Origin: Patiria pectinifera
Lineage: Eukaryota > Echinodermata > Asteroidea > Valvatida > Asterinidae
Assembly (NCBI GenBank): GCA_029964075.1
Contig: CM057135.1
Coordinates: forward strand, 23,586,863 to 23,650,862
Direction of reading: 5' to 3'
DNA length: 64,000 nt
Within the stretch, counting starts at the first letter, position 1; each line of letters begins with the position of its first letter. This document shows positions 1 through 10,598 of the stretch, piece after piece. The notes under the pieces are model-generated. The model had not been told where the DNA came from. It was given only the letters and a program-made list of their open reading frames with translations, and ran no database searches. Both the position numbers and the translations under genes were made by a program.

Positions 1-253
1 GCGACAGTTAGTGTAAACTGTCAGGTCGGCGGGACAAGTGATGTTTGGAGACTGCACATCTGCCAAAAAAAAAAGTATTTAGGCATGAATTGAAGAATTA
101 TAGCTCTTATTTTAGGTTGGACCTTCAATATCGCAATAGTCCTGTCTTCTGAAAGTTCTGATCTTGAAATTGAATCTGAAGCCCACTTGTTGGCAAAGTC
201 AAACCAGTACACAGCCCTCTCTGAATTCACACGTTTTCAAACGAATTCATTAC

Positions 254-382
254 CTGCGCAAGTTATACCATCTCCTACAAATCCTGAAGTGCAGGTGCAT
301 ATGAAACTCGACGGCGTGTCACTACAGATTGCGTTAACATCACAATTATGTGACGGTACAATTGGATTGCATTCGTCGACGG
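254..382 (-). CDS. EGF-like (calcium-binding type) exon of an extracellular mosaic protein
   Basis: On the minus strand this 129-base exon follows a T-rich tract ending in CCAG and ends at a GT donor (252-253); both borders are phase 1, as usual for shuffled extracellular modules. The translation has six cysteines in EGF order, beginning DECNP and ending GDGITC. CSDTPSSFIC fits the C-x-D/N-x4-Y/F-x-C pattern of calcium-binding EGF domains. The phase matches the SMB and LDLa exons upstream on the same strand, so I read them as one gene encoding a secreted or membrane-anchored protein. An open stretch just downstream (21-230) is only 24 bases past the donor and is probably intron. The whole protein is not identified. 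Confidence 0.85.
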
Positions 383-1812
383 CTGGAATAAGAAAAAAAA
401 ATAGCTTAACAAGCTCTTTACCTTAGTGTTAACCTTACTCTACAGTCACCAAGACAAAACCACATTACAGCAAATTAATGGATTGAACCGAATATCAAAT
501 TATTAGTGTCATACCGCTTGCAGTTGTACTAGTTAATTAGTATAAAGAAAATATAATGTCTCAAAAAAAAATGCTCGTAAGAAATTAATATGCATATAAC
601 CACTAAGTTGCTCGTCTTGTGACCCCAAACGCCATAATTATTTGATCTTAACGGTGGCTTCCCTTGAATATATCAACAGTACAGTCTTTTGCATATTTTT
701 AATAAGTCTAGCAGTTAACTATTTCAACTTTCCAAAAAACAAAATTTTACTTCGATCCCTAATCTAGAAAAAGACAGTGGAGTGATTACTTTTCTTTATT
801 TATTCGAAACTACGAGTATGATCGATACATTGAAGGTATGCTATTGTTACCTGGTGGCGCAGTAGTGAAGTTGAGGAAGGACATGCATTTGGCAAGAAAG
901 TCAGAGCAACAATCTTCGTAAAATACACACGCATCATCGCACCAGCATCCACCCCTGGGTCCATCTAAGAAACAACGACCCTCGCACCTTGCTTCGAGGT
1001 TAAAAATGAACAGATCAAATAAACAAAATAAAATAGTACCGGTAATTCAATTTCCGAAACAATAAATGGAACGTTTGCGGTAACACCATGTAAATAATAT
1101 TTCTCTTCGATTTTGTGAGTTATAAATTCAATTTATATTGATATGATGAATTCCTGAATTCGATTCCAAAAGAGTTGAACCAGTTCATTATGTTTCTGTT
1201 GTAGGTCAGTCACTTTGTAGGTAAGTATAGCCTTTGGAATGTTACAGCAGCATTATACAAGATTGCAGAAGCTAAGTTGTGTGCTCTTGTAACCCAACCA
1301 CCATTACATACTCATGCACATGTATGTAAGGGGTTTTAACCATACGTCTGTGTGTGCCTGGGAATGCCTATAACTTGCCAATTATTAATTAGTATCACAC
1401 AGGGACGTACGTCGCTACCGTAATCCTAAGTATAAAAAAGTGTTTGATTTGTTGACCAACTTCCACTTGTAATGGACTACAAATCGCAAAGAACGATAAA
1501 TGTCATGATTTGTAATCCTTTATGTCACTTAAAAAACATCTCACATGTTTAGAAATGAGGTCCAAAGTGCCCATAGCCCTCAACACATTTCAATTCTTGA
1601 CTAATATACCCAATTGCTGAGACAAAAACCTTCCATATTTAAGAATCAAGCTGAATATATAGTTAATATGGTAATGTGGTTTGTATTCCACTTGTATTTT
1701 TCGGTCAAATCATCCACAATAATTTATAAGCACTGTTATTAATTATTAATTATTGTCAACTTTTTGTCATGTATTCTCATTTCATTTCATCATAACTCCA
1801 AAACCTTCTCAC
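383..1812 (-). other. Introns of the EGF/SMB/LDLa gene
   Basis: The stretches 383-850 and 992-1,812 separate the three exons. They are A/T-rich with stops in all frames, and I see no further exon or known element in them. Confidence 0.6.
851..991 (-). CDS. Somatomedin B domain exon
   Basis: This is a minus-strand exon of 141 bases with phase 1 at both ends (acceptor at 992-993, donor GTAACA from 850 downward). The translation carries exactly eight cysteines in somatomedin B spacing: CEGRC, then GGCWC, DAC, DCC and AKC. SMB domains are small disulfide knots of extracellular proteins such as vitronectin and ENPP family members. A short threonine/proline tail follows the last cysteine, probably a linker. 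It lies between the LDLa and EGF exons in the same orientation and phase. The domain call is firm; the parent gene is not recognised. Confidence 0.85.
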
Positions 1813-1929
1813 CGCAGTTGGTTTCATCTCTTCCGTCGATGCAGTCCGACACACCATCACAACGACCGTTACCAGAAACACACACAGAATGTCCACAGTC
1901 AATTTCAGAAATGGTGCACCTCAACTTTT
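1813..1929 (-). CDS. LDL-receptor class A domain exon
   Basis: This 117-base minus-strand exon is phase 1 at both ends, with a strong T-rich acceptor ending CACTCAG and a GTGAGA donor. The translation ends with the LDLa signature RCDGVSDCIDGRDETNC, including the acidic residues that bind calcium. Six cysteines are present. A hydrophobic stretch apparently N-terminal to it (about 1,930-2,041) resembles a signal peptide but is the translated polypyrimidine tract of the intron. It is the most upstream exon I can support for this gene; earlier exons may lie further right but were not found. Confidence 0.9.
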
Positions 1930-4250
1930 CTGAGTGGATGCAAGAAACGAAAATCAAAACCCAAAGCAATATAAATGTAAAGGCCGTTAATTTACTCTCA
2001 AAACAGGTGATGAGACTAAAACAGTTCGTCACCGTCACCACGAAGTGACACTAACATCAAAAAATCAATATTTTACGATTTCGATTTTTTTCCTGATTTG
2101 TGATTAATTACACATAATCTATCACCTCAAGAAGTTACTAAACACATAGTTAATTAGTTTTGTCAAAAGATTAATTAACATTAATGAACGTTTGCAACTA
2201 AATGGGTCGAAACCGGAAAATGCGTTTTCACGAAGTGTACTATGCCATTCTTTTGCATGTAAACTGCCTGCACACTACGCGTCAAAAACGGGTTTTGCGT
2301 TTTCACGAAGTAACACAAATGTTACGTGATACGCGCGACTCACTTCTGGCGTCATCACGAAGTAGCGCTAACCCATTAGCTAATACACATGGTTAGCGTC
2401 ACTTCGTGAAAACTCGAACAGCGCGTATTCTGATTTTAGAGGTTTTACGAAGTGACGTTAGGGTTAATTAGTTGATAACTCATTAATATTATTTGTTTTC
2501 AATAAAAATCATACATAAACGTGACATTCAAGATCCCAGCTTTCAGACAGTGTAAAAAAATACGAATTTTGAGGCTAATACGATGTTCAGATCACCGTTT
2601 CAAAACATCACCAACTTAAATCGCATGTATCTCGAAACACACATGTTCCACTTCGCGGGGGTTAAGGTCACTTCGTGGTGTCGGTGACGAGTTTTCTTCT
2701 TTCAACCAAAATGAGACCAAAACTCTTTACTACCCCACAACGTTTAATCACTGCAGCACATTTCTTTCCCCATCGGAACAAAATCCTAAAATTTCAAATA
2801 TGAAAACACAATCTAAAAATTGTAAAACATGTTTTACCTTGTTTGATTTGAAATTGTTCTGTTATGAAGTTTCAGTGTTAACTGACAACTTTTTTGTAAT
2901 TAATGTTTGCGTCGACGAAATGTCAAGTGAAAATTTGTTTGTTTTTTCCCCATTAATTGACATACTTTTATAGGACTCAGGAAATCACAACCACGACATA
3001 AAGGCGCAGATAAGACTACCGATATTGCAAGGGTCGCCTTATTGGGTCAGATAGCATGTGTGATGGAATTGTTTATATAGGAGGAATGCAACTTTAAGAT
3101 AAAAAAAATCGTCGGAAAGGGAAGTCAACAAATGAAAATGACACTATATTTCTATGGTTTATTTATACCATAGTATATCTTGCGCAACTTACAAAACTAA
3201 ACTTACGACACAATGTTTGTTTTGTTCCCGAACGAGCCAAATAGTGCTTACCAGACGACGGTACGCTGGCAGCAGATAACGTGCAAGGCCAGATATAAAC
3301 CTTGCATGATGATGCCCCTTTTCATTGCATCTGATGAAGTATATGTTACAACGAAAACGTGTGCAAAGTTAATTTTTATAGTTAGTCATTTAAAGTGTTA
3401 CCTTATACTTTTCCAACAAACACCTATTTCCGTACACAAACAAAATCTAAAAAAAAGAGAAAAACACAAACTAAAGATACCGGCATTTTGTATCAATAAA
3501 GACATCAATATGAAGAAAATGTTATGACGGATTTTCCCTGGGTAAATACTTCATATATGACGACAAAAGCTGCACAATACCATTTGGTAAATCATGGAGT
3601 ATTTGTTTGTTAACAATTTTGTAACAAGTATATCTCTCCAAAGAGTGGGAAACATAATACGATGTACTTGCAAAGCATTTTCGTAGATCGTCCGGGTCTT
3701 CGTTGAACCACTTGAATGATCACTATTATAGTGAGACCATGATAAAAGGACGCCCGCTAACGAACAGTTCTGTCTAATATTGGACGACAGTCAGTAACCT
3801 AGAACACTGACCAGTCGTGTTGTACGACAAAATGCATAATCTGTAAGACAAAATGCATAATCAAATTTTCAATTTCAAATTTTACAACTGGGTTCACGTT
3901 CACACCAGAGTTCTATTAACCGTTTAAATAAAGTACGCTCACTTTGCGTTCATATAGGCCGTCAGCTGGATTAGAAAATTCGTTCATTTCGCTCCAGCAA
4001 TCGCGGGTCTAAAATTTTGTAACAGTTCTACCGAAACACACTACCAAAGAATGATACTACAAAAGTTCTCCACATTTTGTCCAGCAGTTTTTTGATAATT
4101 TGACCCGAAAAAGCGAACCATTTGTCCATTGTGGACGTTCAAAAACGTACCGAGCCTACGTTAAAAAAATCCGCCGCGTATGACGCATCGTACCACGTGA
4201 CGTGAACTGCCCGATCAGACACCAGATATGAGGTCGCAGGTCATGACTCT
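1930..4250. other. Non-coding stretch with a CACGAAGTG motif cluster
   Basis: No exon is supported. Between about 2,028 and 2,690 the motif CACGAAGTG or its reverse complement, sometimes with one mismatch, recurs about eight times. A short segment at about 3,886-3,965 is repeated at about 41,968-42,058. Confidence 0.5.
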
Positions 4251-4311
4251 TAACAAACATGGCGGCGTCCATTGCCAAAAGTGCATCAACGTAAACATCG
4301 ACCGGTGTTTG
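4251..4311 (+). repeat. Left part of a dispersed repeat split by the LTR element
   Basis: The segment beginning CAAACATGGCGGCGTCC also occurs at about 11,757 and 13,682. In those copies it runs straight on into the sequence that here resumes at 8,262, so this copy was split by the LTR element. Confidence 0.85.
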
Positions 4312-5618
4312 TGTAACCGTGAAAAATGACACACTATGGGGGAACTCACAAAAACTAAGACTCTATGGGGATTAACTAGCAAAACTAAAGTAACCTCAGG
4401 ATCTTTGAAGGGAACTGTCGCGAGGAAATTGAATTAATAGAGACCAGAGACCAATTCTAGATTTCTAGCAAAAAAAGACCAAAAAGAATTTATTTTCCAA
4501 GAACCTTAAACCAAAAACCAAGAAATTGAGACTTAAACCCTAAAATCTAAAAAAAACCAACACAGTGTGAATAGTGGATCTTTCAAAGAACACTCAAGCA
4601 GGAATAAAGTCTGTAAACAAGAAAATATAAACAGAGAAAACATATAAGGAAATGATCTAATGAATATTCATGATGTAATAAACAAGCTCCAAGATCCAAA
4701 GGAAGTGGGAGACACTAATCCCCAAAGTGAAGGATTAGCACATCATAAAATAAGGCTAGTGGCACCATCCTTTACACAGGCCATGTGAGTTAAATGAGAA
4801 CAAAGAAAAGGCAATAAAAAGCTAAAGCACATGTTGAAGAATTTAAGAAAATCTCTAAATCTAATACTCAGAAAATGTACAAGAAAAACATGAAAATCTA
4901 GAATGCAAATGAACTTTCAACCTTTCTTAGTAATAAAACAAGGCCAAAATAATGTATCCTTAAGTAAAACCGAGGCTGAAAACAAACAAAACTAAGAAAC
5001 TTTTCCTCAAAAGAACTCAAAAGAGACCGGTTTCATTGAAAAGACTAAAGCTTCCTTATTACAGTAGGAACAAATCAATCATCATGAAAAGAAGTAAAAA
5101 ACACTAGTGTCTTAAGTAAATAATCAATGGAAACAAAAGTAAATCCAAAAGTTGTAAAAGAAAACTTCAAACTGGAGCTTCCTCAAGATCTAAACTGACC
5201 AGAGTCAATTCAAAGCTAACAAACTTTCAAAAGAAAACTGAACTATATTTCTAATAATAATTATACACGATGGATGAAAAGTAGGCAATATACAAAAGAA
5301 AACTCACCAAAGCAAATGACTCGGCAACAGACTAACTTCAAGCAGAACAGGCACTCCAGTTAGGAGGAAAATATATGCATGTATGTCTATTGTCTGCTGG
5401 TCTGCTGGCTGAACTGAGTGTGACTTGACCATGTGGCAGCTTTTATAGGGGGAACATGTGGGCTTAAATAAACAAACAGGGGGTCACACTACCAACAAAG
5501 GGGGGGGGGGGCATCTAAACTTCAACTAAAATGATTTTCTGTTTCTAAGGGGAGCTACTCCTATTTACTATACACTACATGCATGAAAAATATACAAGAT
5601 AAATTTGACCCTGCCACA
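4312..5618 (-). repeat. 3' LTR (in element orientation)
   Basis: 1,307 bases, near-identical to 6,955-8,261. In the minus orientation it begins TGTGGCAGGG and ends CGGTTACA. The two LTRs differ in the length and purity of a G run near 5,500, at a few single bases, and in one A-run. Confidence 0.92.
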
Positions 5619-5691
5619 CTCACGCCATCTTAAAAATGTTGGCTCCTGACAACAACAAAAAATTACATACAAACAACTTATATATACAAAA

Positions 5692-6774
5692 TTATTTACT
5701 TCGGAATTGGACTGAGGATTTGATTATATATCTAGGCCTGGTGAAAATTTCCACCGACTCGTCAGAGTTGGAGCTACAGTCTTCATCCGCTGAATCTTCA
5801 GGATCAGAACTTGAGTTGGAGCCTGTCTTTTCTCGTTGCTGGGGTTCTTCTCTGGATGAAGACGCCGCGTTGTCATACTCAGGCGACTGGCGGATGATAC
5901 AAACTTCTACTGAGGCTGTGTTCTTGCACGCATCTTCAGACTTGACTGGCGGGAGGACTCTCTCGTTCTGCAGAACCTGCCTTCGATGATGCCGCATGTA
6001 TTGCATCGTCTCGTTGTGGAGACTGGGCCAGAAGTACTGGTGGCGGACGAGATTCAGCACCTGTCCAAAGCTAAGTGTCTCCATGCTTGGGTGTAAGGTT
6101 GTGAAGAACTTCACCCTCATTCCTCTGGGAAGAACTGGAACCACTTTATGTCCTCTTCTGAAGAGTAGAAAACCATCTCTGACCTCCAGGTGCTCCCATA
6201 CATGTAATAATCGCCGTACCATCTTCGGCTGACGCGCCATCTTACTCTGGCTCATCCTCTTCGGATTCACGAGCTTCAGGTCCACTACCCTTCTGATGGC
6301 TGGATCCTGTTGCTGTGCTCGGCGCAGACTTTGGCTACGTCTCATCATGTCCTCGTCACCTTGGCTTCCTCGGCCACTGGTCGGGACTGTGGTAGCGATT
6401 ACTTCTGATGGTCTGCTAGAGGGGATGTGAGGGGTCTCTTCTCTGATCTTGTGGTCTGGTTCATCGATGGAGACTGGGGTTACAGGGACATCTTTGGCTG
6501 ACTTCGTTTGATGTAGGGCAGACTCCAGGTTCTGGATGTACAGATGTTGTCTTTGCTGTTCTCCAACAACTCGCGAGATGACAGCCTTCAACATGTCCAT
6601 TTGTTGAAACTGTTGAAGGATGACTTGTTGCATTTGAGCTTGATGCTGCAGCAGCTCCAGAATCTGCAACTGCGGCTCAACTACTGCCCTTGGCGCTTGG
6701 CTAACTCGGTCAGAGCTGGTGGGCAGTGGGTCAAATCCACACAGCTGAAGGGGAGTCAGGACGTCAGCTGCCAT
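5692..6774 (-). pseudogene. Gag/integrase-remnant ORF of the LTR element
   Basis: An open frame of 360 codons starts at ATG 6,774-6,772. Residues about 30-85 are rich in Q, L and M and look coiled-coil, as in some gag proteins. A hydrophilic S/P/E-rich linker follows. Residues about 195-265 resemble the integrase zinc-binding region: a short basic strand, then RRGHKVVPVLPRGMR, LHPS and HQYFWPSLHNE. The second histidine and the CxxC pair of H2C2 are replaced (RHHRRQV), so zinc binding is doubtful. The C-terminal third is an acidic S/E/D-rich tail. The frame is intact although most of pol is absent, suggesting a deletion derivative that may still be translated. Confidence 0.6.
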
Positions 6775-6954
6775 TGTGAACTCCTCGGATCCACTAAAAC
6801 AGCACTGTGTTGGTTTTGACTAACTAATATAAGACCGCCAATGACAAAAAAAAAAACCTTTGAAAAAATGCCTAGTCCCTATTAAAACAATTCCTGGCTA
6901 AGTTCTAAGAAACATATTCCCTACCCGGATCTTCCACCAAAAATAGTAAAAAAA

Positions 6955-8261
6955 TGTAACCGTGAAAAATGACACACTATGGGGGAACTCACAAAAACTA
7001 AGACTCTATGGGGATTAACTAGCAAAACTAAAGTAACCTCAGGATCTTTGAAGGGAACTGTCGCGAGGAAATTGAATTAATAGAGACCAGAGACCAATTC
7101 TAGATTTCTAGCAAAAAAAGACCAAAAAGAATTTATTTTCCAAGAACCTTAAACCAAAAACCAAGAAATTGAGACTTAAACCCTAAAATCTAAAAAAAAA
7201 CCAACACAGTGTGAATAGTGGATCTTTCAAAGAACACTCAAGCAGGAATAAAGTCTGTAAACAAGAAAATATAAACAAAGAAAACATATAAGGAAATGAT
7301 CTAATGAATATTCATGATGTAATAAACAAGCTCCAAGATCCAAAGGAAGTGGGAGACACTAATCCCCAAAGTGAAGGATTAGCACATCATAAAATAAGGC
7401 TAGTGGCACCATCCTTTACACAGGCCATGTGAGTTAAATGAGAACAAAGAAAAGGCAATAAAAAGCTAAAGCACATGTTGAAGAATTTAAGAAAATCTCT
7501 AAATCTAATACTCAGAAAATGTACAAGAAAAACATGAAAATCTAGAATGCAAATGAACTTTCAACCTTTCTTAGTAATAAAACAAGGCCAAAATAATGTA
7601 TCCTTAAGTAAAACCGAGGCTGAAAACAAACAAAACTAAGAAACTTTTCCTCAAAAGAACTCAAAAGAGACCGGTTTCATTGAAAAGACTAAAGCTTCCT
7701 TATTACAGTAGGAACAAATCAATCATCATGAAAAGAAGTAAAAAACACTAGTGTCTTAAGTAAATAATCAATGGAAACAAAAGTAAATCCAAAAGTTGTA
7801 AAAGAAAACTTCAAACTGGAGCTTCCTCAAGATCTAAACTGACCAGAGTCAATTCAAAGCTAACAAACTTTCAAAAGAAAACTGAACTATATTTCTAATA
7901 ATAATTATACATGATAGATGAAAAGTAGGCAATATACAAAAGAAAACTCACCAAAGCAAATGACTCGGCAACAGACTAACTTCAAGCAGAACAGGCACTC
8001 CAGTTAGGAGGAAAATATATGCATGTATGTCTATTGTCTGCTGGTCTGCTGGCTGAACTGAGTGTGACTTGACCATGTGGCAGCTTTTATAGGGGGAACA
8101 TGTGGGCTTAAATAAACAAACAGGGGGTCACACTACCAACAAAGGGGAGGGGGACATCTAAACTTCAACTAAAATGATTTTCTGTTTCTAAGGGGAGCTA
8201 CTCCTATTTACTATACACTACATGCATGAAAAATATACAAGATAAATTTGACCCTGCCACA
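6955..8261 (-). repeat. 5' LTR (in element orientation)
   Basis: 1,307 bases, the partner of 4,312-5,618. The interior ORF is on the minus strand, so this copy would drive transcription. It holds a TATA-like box and a poly(A) signal on that strand. No convincing tRNA primer-binding site is seen next to its inner border. Confidence 0.92.
8085..8091 (-). promoter_or_regulatory. TATA-like box in the 5' LTR
   Basis: The minus strand reads CCCCCTATAAAAGCTGCC near the outer end of the LTR, a plausible retrotransposon core promoter. An AATAAA signal follows on the same strand at 7,137-7,132. Both fit the orientation given by the ORF. Confidence 0.5.
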
Positions 8262-8690
8262 TTTGCACACATAATCTGTCACGTTTGAGGGGGGAAAATG
8301 CGAAGGATCTGATGTCCGGTGATAGTAAGTTCACTTCCTGTACCAGAGAGTGGCTGAATTTCACAATGACATCGCCGAATATGCCCTCGATGTGTGGGCA
8401 GTGGATCTGCTAGTGTATGTTGTGCGCTTTCTTGACAATCACGCATTCTTAAGAATGCGCATGCAGATTCTTATGATTGTGCAACTGGATCCTTGCACAA
8501 TCTTTGCAAAAAATAACTCTTCCAGATTGAGCGCACATTCTTAAGAATGCGCTACAAGATGACGGTCTTGTCGATGCCGAGCACCGGCTGCGCTTGGCAA
8601 GTCTAGCTGCATCCTCGTTCACTGATTCTTAATAATTATACTGTTGTAACGCAAGGCGCTGAAAAGTAGAGTGGATATGAGAAGTATACG
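8262..8690 (+). repeat. Right part of the dispersed repeat split by the LTR element
   Basis: It begins TTTGCACACATAATCTG and continues as in 11,813-12,250 and 13,736-14,130. It holds two CATTCTTAAGAATG palindromes about 95 bases apart. One is the perfect 18-mer CGCATTCTTAAGAATGCG at 8,442-8,459. Confidence 0.85.
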
Positions 8691-8801
8691 CGTATTTGGG
8701 GGGGGGGCCGGGAAAAAAATAAGAGACATAATAATAGTGTATTGGAAAGAATTATGATTTTTGGGATGATAAAAACGGGGGAACGTAAGAATGAGAATAA
8801 G

Positions 8802-9739
8802 TGGCGTAGCCAGGAACTTTTCAGTGTGGGGGGCGCTGGGGGCTGGAACATTTCATGGGGGGGGGGGCGTCATGTAGGGGCGTCAATCGCTTCTCAAAAG
8901 TGGGGGGGGGGGAACAAACCTTGATCAGGTCTGATGCGAATGCGAAGCACGAACCCCTTACGGCGTGGGGGTTCGGGGCCCGCTTAAGGGCCCTGAAAAA
9001 ATTGGATTCTAGATGTTCTGGGGTGTGATCTGAAGCAATTTCTTACCACTTTCCTCCATGCTTTAACTAATATTTTCTTAGCAAAAGATAATTATTTGAA
9101 CATCGTTTTCGAGGTTGGAGTCATTGAATCAGCTATCGGTATTCTGAGCCATAGGCGTTGGATTCTCGATGCTCTGTGGTGTGATCTGAGGCAATTTCTT
9201 ACCACTTTAACCAATAATTATCTTAGCACAAAAGATAATAATTTAAACATAATTTTCGAGGTTTTCTCAGCTAAGGGCATAAGAAATTTTTTTGAACATT
9301 GTTTTTGAGCTCGGAGTCATTGAATCAGCTACCAGAATTCTGTGCTATTGGCGTGGGGTTCTGAGCCCGCTTAAGGGCCTCGAAAAATTTTGGATTCTCA
9401 ATGCTCTGTGGTGCTATCTGAGGCAATTTCTGACCACTTTAACCAATATTTTTTAAGCAAAAGATACATTGTAGTACATAATAGGTCCCTGTAAATGAGA
9501 CACGAGTTCAAAAATCTGGGGGGGGGGGGACATTTGATATTGTGTCCCCCACCCTTAAAAAAGTGGGGAGGAACCATCGCCCTGTCCCCGGATTGACGCC
9601 CATGGTGTCATGTAGATCAATGATAAATTTTTTTAGAAACTCAATTTAGAAACTCAAAATCTCCATGGGGGCGACTGGGGGCGACAATGTTTCATGGGGG
9701 GACTGTCGCTCCCCACCCCCGTGGCTATACGCCACTGAT
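8802..9739. mobile_element. G-rich non-autonomous element with inverted ends
   Basis: The left end reads AGTGGCGTAGCCAGG and the right end is its approximate inverse, TGGCTATACGCCACT. Runs of 8-10 G occur just inside both ends. The interior has roughly three direct copies of a unit of about 200 bases with GGATTCTAGATG and GATCTGAGGCAATTTCT. Related copies occur at about 10,021-10,152, about 12,365-12,500 and about 45,927-46,040. No transposase is present. Confidence 0.55.
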
Positions 9740-10598
9740 TTCAAGGAATTTTAATTGGTCTATTATTATTATTTAGCTTATATGAATGGAGGAAAAATTT
9801 GGGCGTGGCCAATTCGCGTGATATCGCTGACTAAAACTGTGTGACCCACGGACCACCTGTATATAATACGTGTTCCGTGGTGTGATCGAGCAGTGCAGTG
9901 GGTGTTAATACGCATGTTAGATTACCATTATGCGCTATGTCACGCCGGTTGTCAGCTTACTGGTCCGCGGTCGCCGGTCGAAGGGTCGTTTCTCAGTGGT
10001 CATCATGTGAATCATTCGCGACTATATAGATTTAGATCAATGATAATTTTTTTAGAAACTCTAAATCTCAGTGGGGGCGACTGGGGGGGGGGGGGCGCCA
10101 AGGTTTCATGGGGGGGGGGCGGCGGTCCCCACCCGGTGGCTACGCCACTGCTTCTGCTGGTTAGATGTACCGGTATTTATTTACTCTAAAGACACCTCCA
10201 TTTTGGACACCCCCTCACTTTCATTAATGATGAGCTGGTTCCACCACTGCATTATAAACCTTCAAAATAATTGCATTGTTGTATGCTGCCAAATAAGTTA
10301 GATTACGGTGAAATATTTTTGGAAGAGGGACTGTGGTGATGTCTACCAGATGAAAAAACAAAGGGTCATGTTCTGTGTGACCCAATTGCCAATGTACATA
10401 TAAGATATTGTTAACTCTAAAATCGCCTGGGTCAGATTGACCCATAATCTGAATCCAAATTTGCTCAGTCCTTTTCTGGGTTAAAAAATACACATTTCAG
10501 TCAAAATGACCGAGAAACATGTCTTTTTTTTTTTACTCCAAAGGGGTCATTTATGACTTCAAAAGGGGTCAATTTTTGACCCAGAAAAGGACTGAGCA
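9740..10598. other. Non-coding stretch with a partial G-rich repeat
   Basis: At 10,021-10,152 there is the right-hand end of the G-rich element, with G runs up to 13 and GGTGGCTACGCCACTG. The phrase GACCCAGAAAAGGACTGAG and its inverse flank about 10,430-10,600. No exon is supported. Confidence 0.5.

Larger units (their letters stand above)
4312..8261 (-). mobile_element. Non-autonomous LTR retrotransposon, minus orientation
   Basis: Two 1,307-base direct repeats (4,312-5,618 and 6,955-8,261), both TG...CA, enclose a 1,336-base interior. They differ at only a handful of positions, so insertion was recent. The target duplication is TTTG (4,308-4,311 and 8,262-8,265). Undisturbed copies of the target at about 11,810 and 13,735 read GTGTTTGCACAC, confirming both borders. 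The interior has one minus-strand frame with gag-like and integrase-like remnants and no protease, reverse transcriptase or RNase H, so movement would need help in trans. The 4-bp duplication and H2C2-like remnant suggest a Gypsy relative, but that is inference. Confidence 0.9.

Noticed and set aside
21..230. Minus-strand frame with YWFDFANK, resembling a YWTD/LDL-receptor class B repeat
   Set aside because: It begins only 24 bases after the EGF exon donor, leaving no room for an intron. It has no ATG and no clear acceptor.
1930..2041. Apparent signal peptide ahead of the LDLa domain
   Set aside because: It is the translated polypyrimidine tract of the intron; a strong acceptor at 1,930-1,931 starts the real exon, and the frame opens with GTG.
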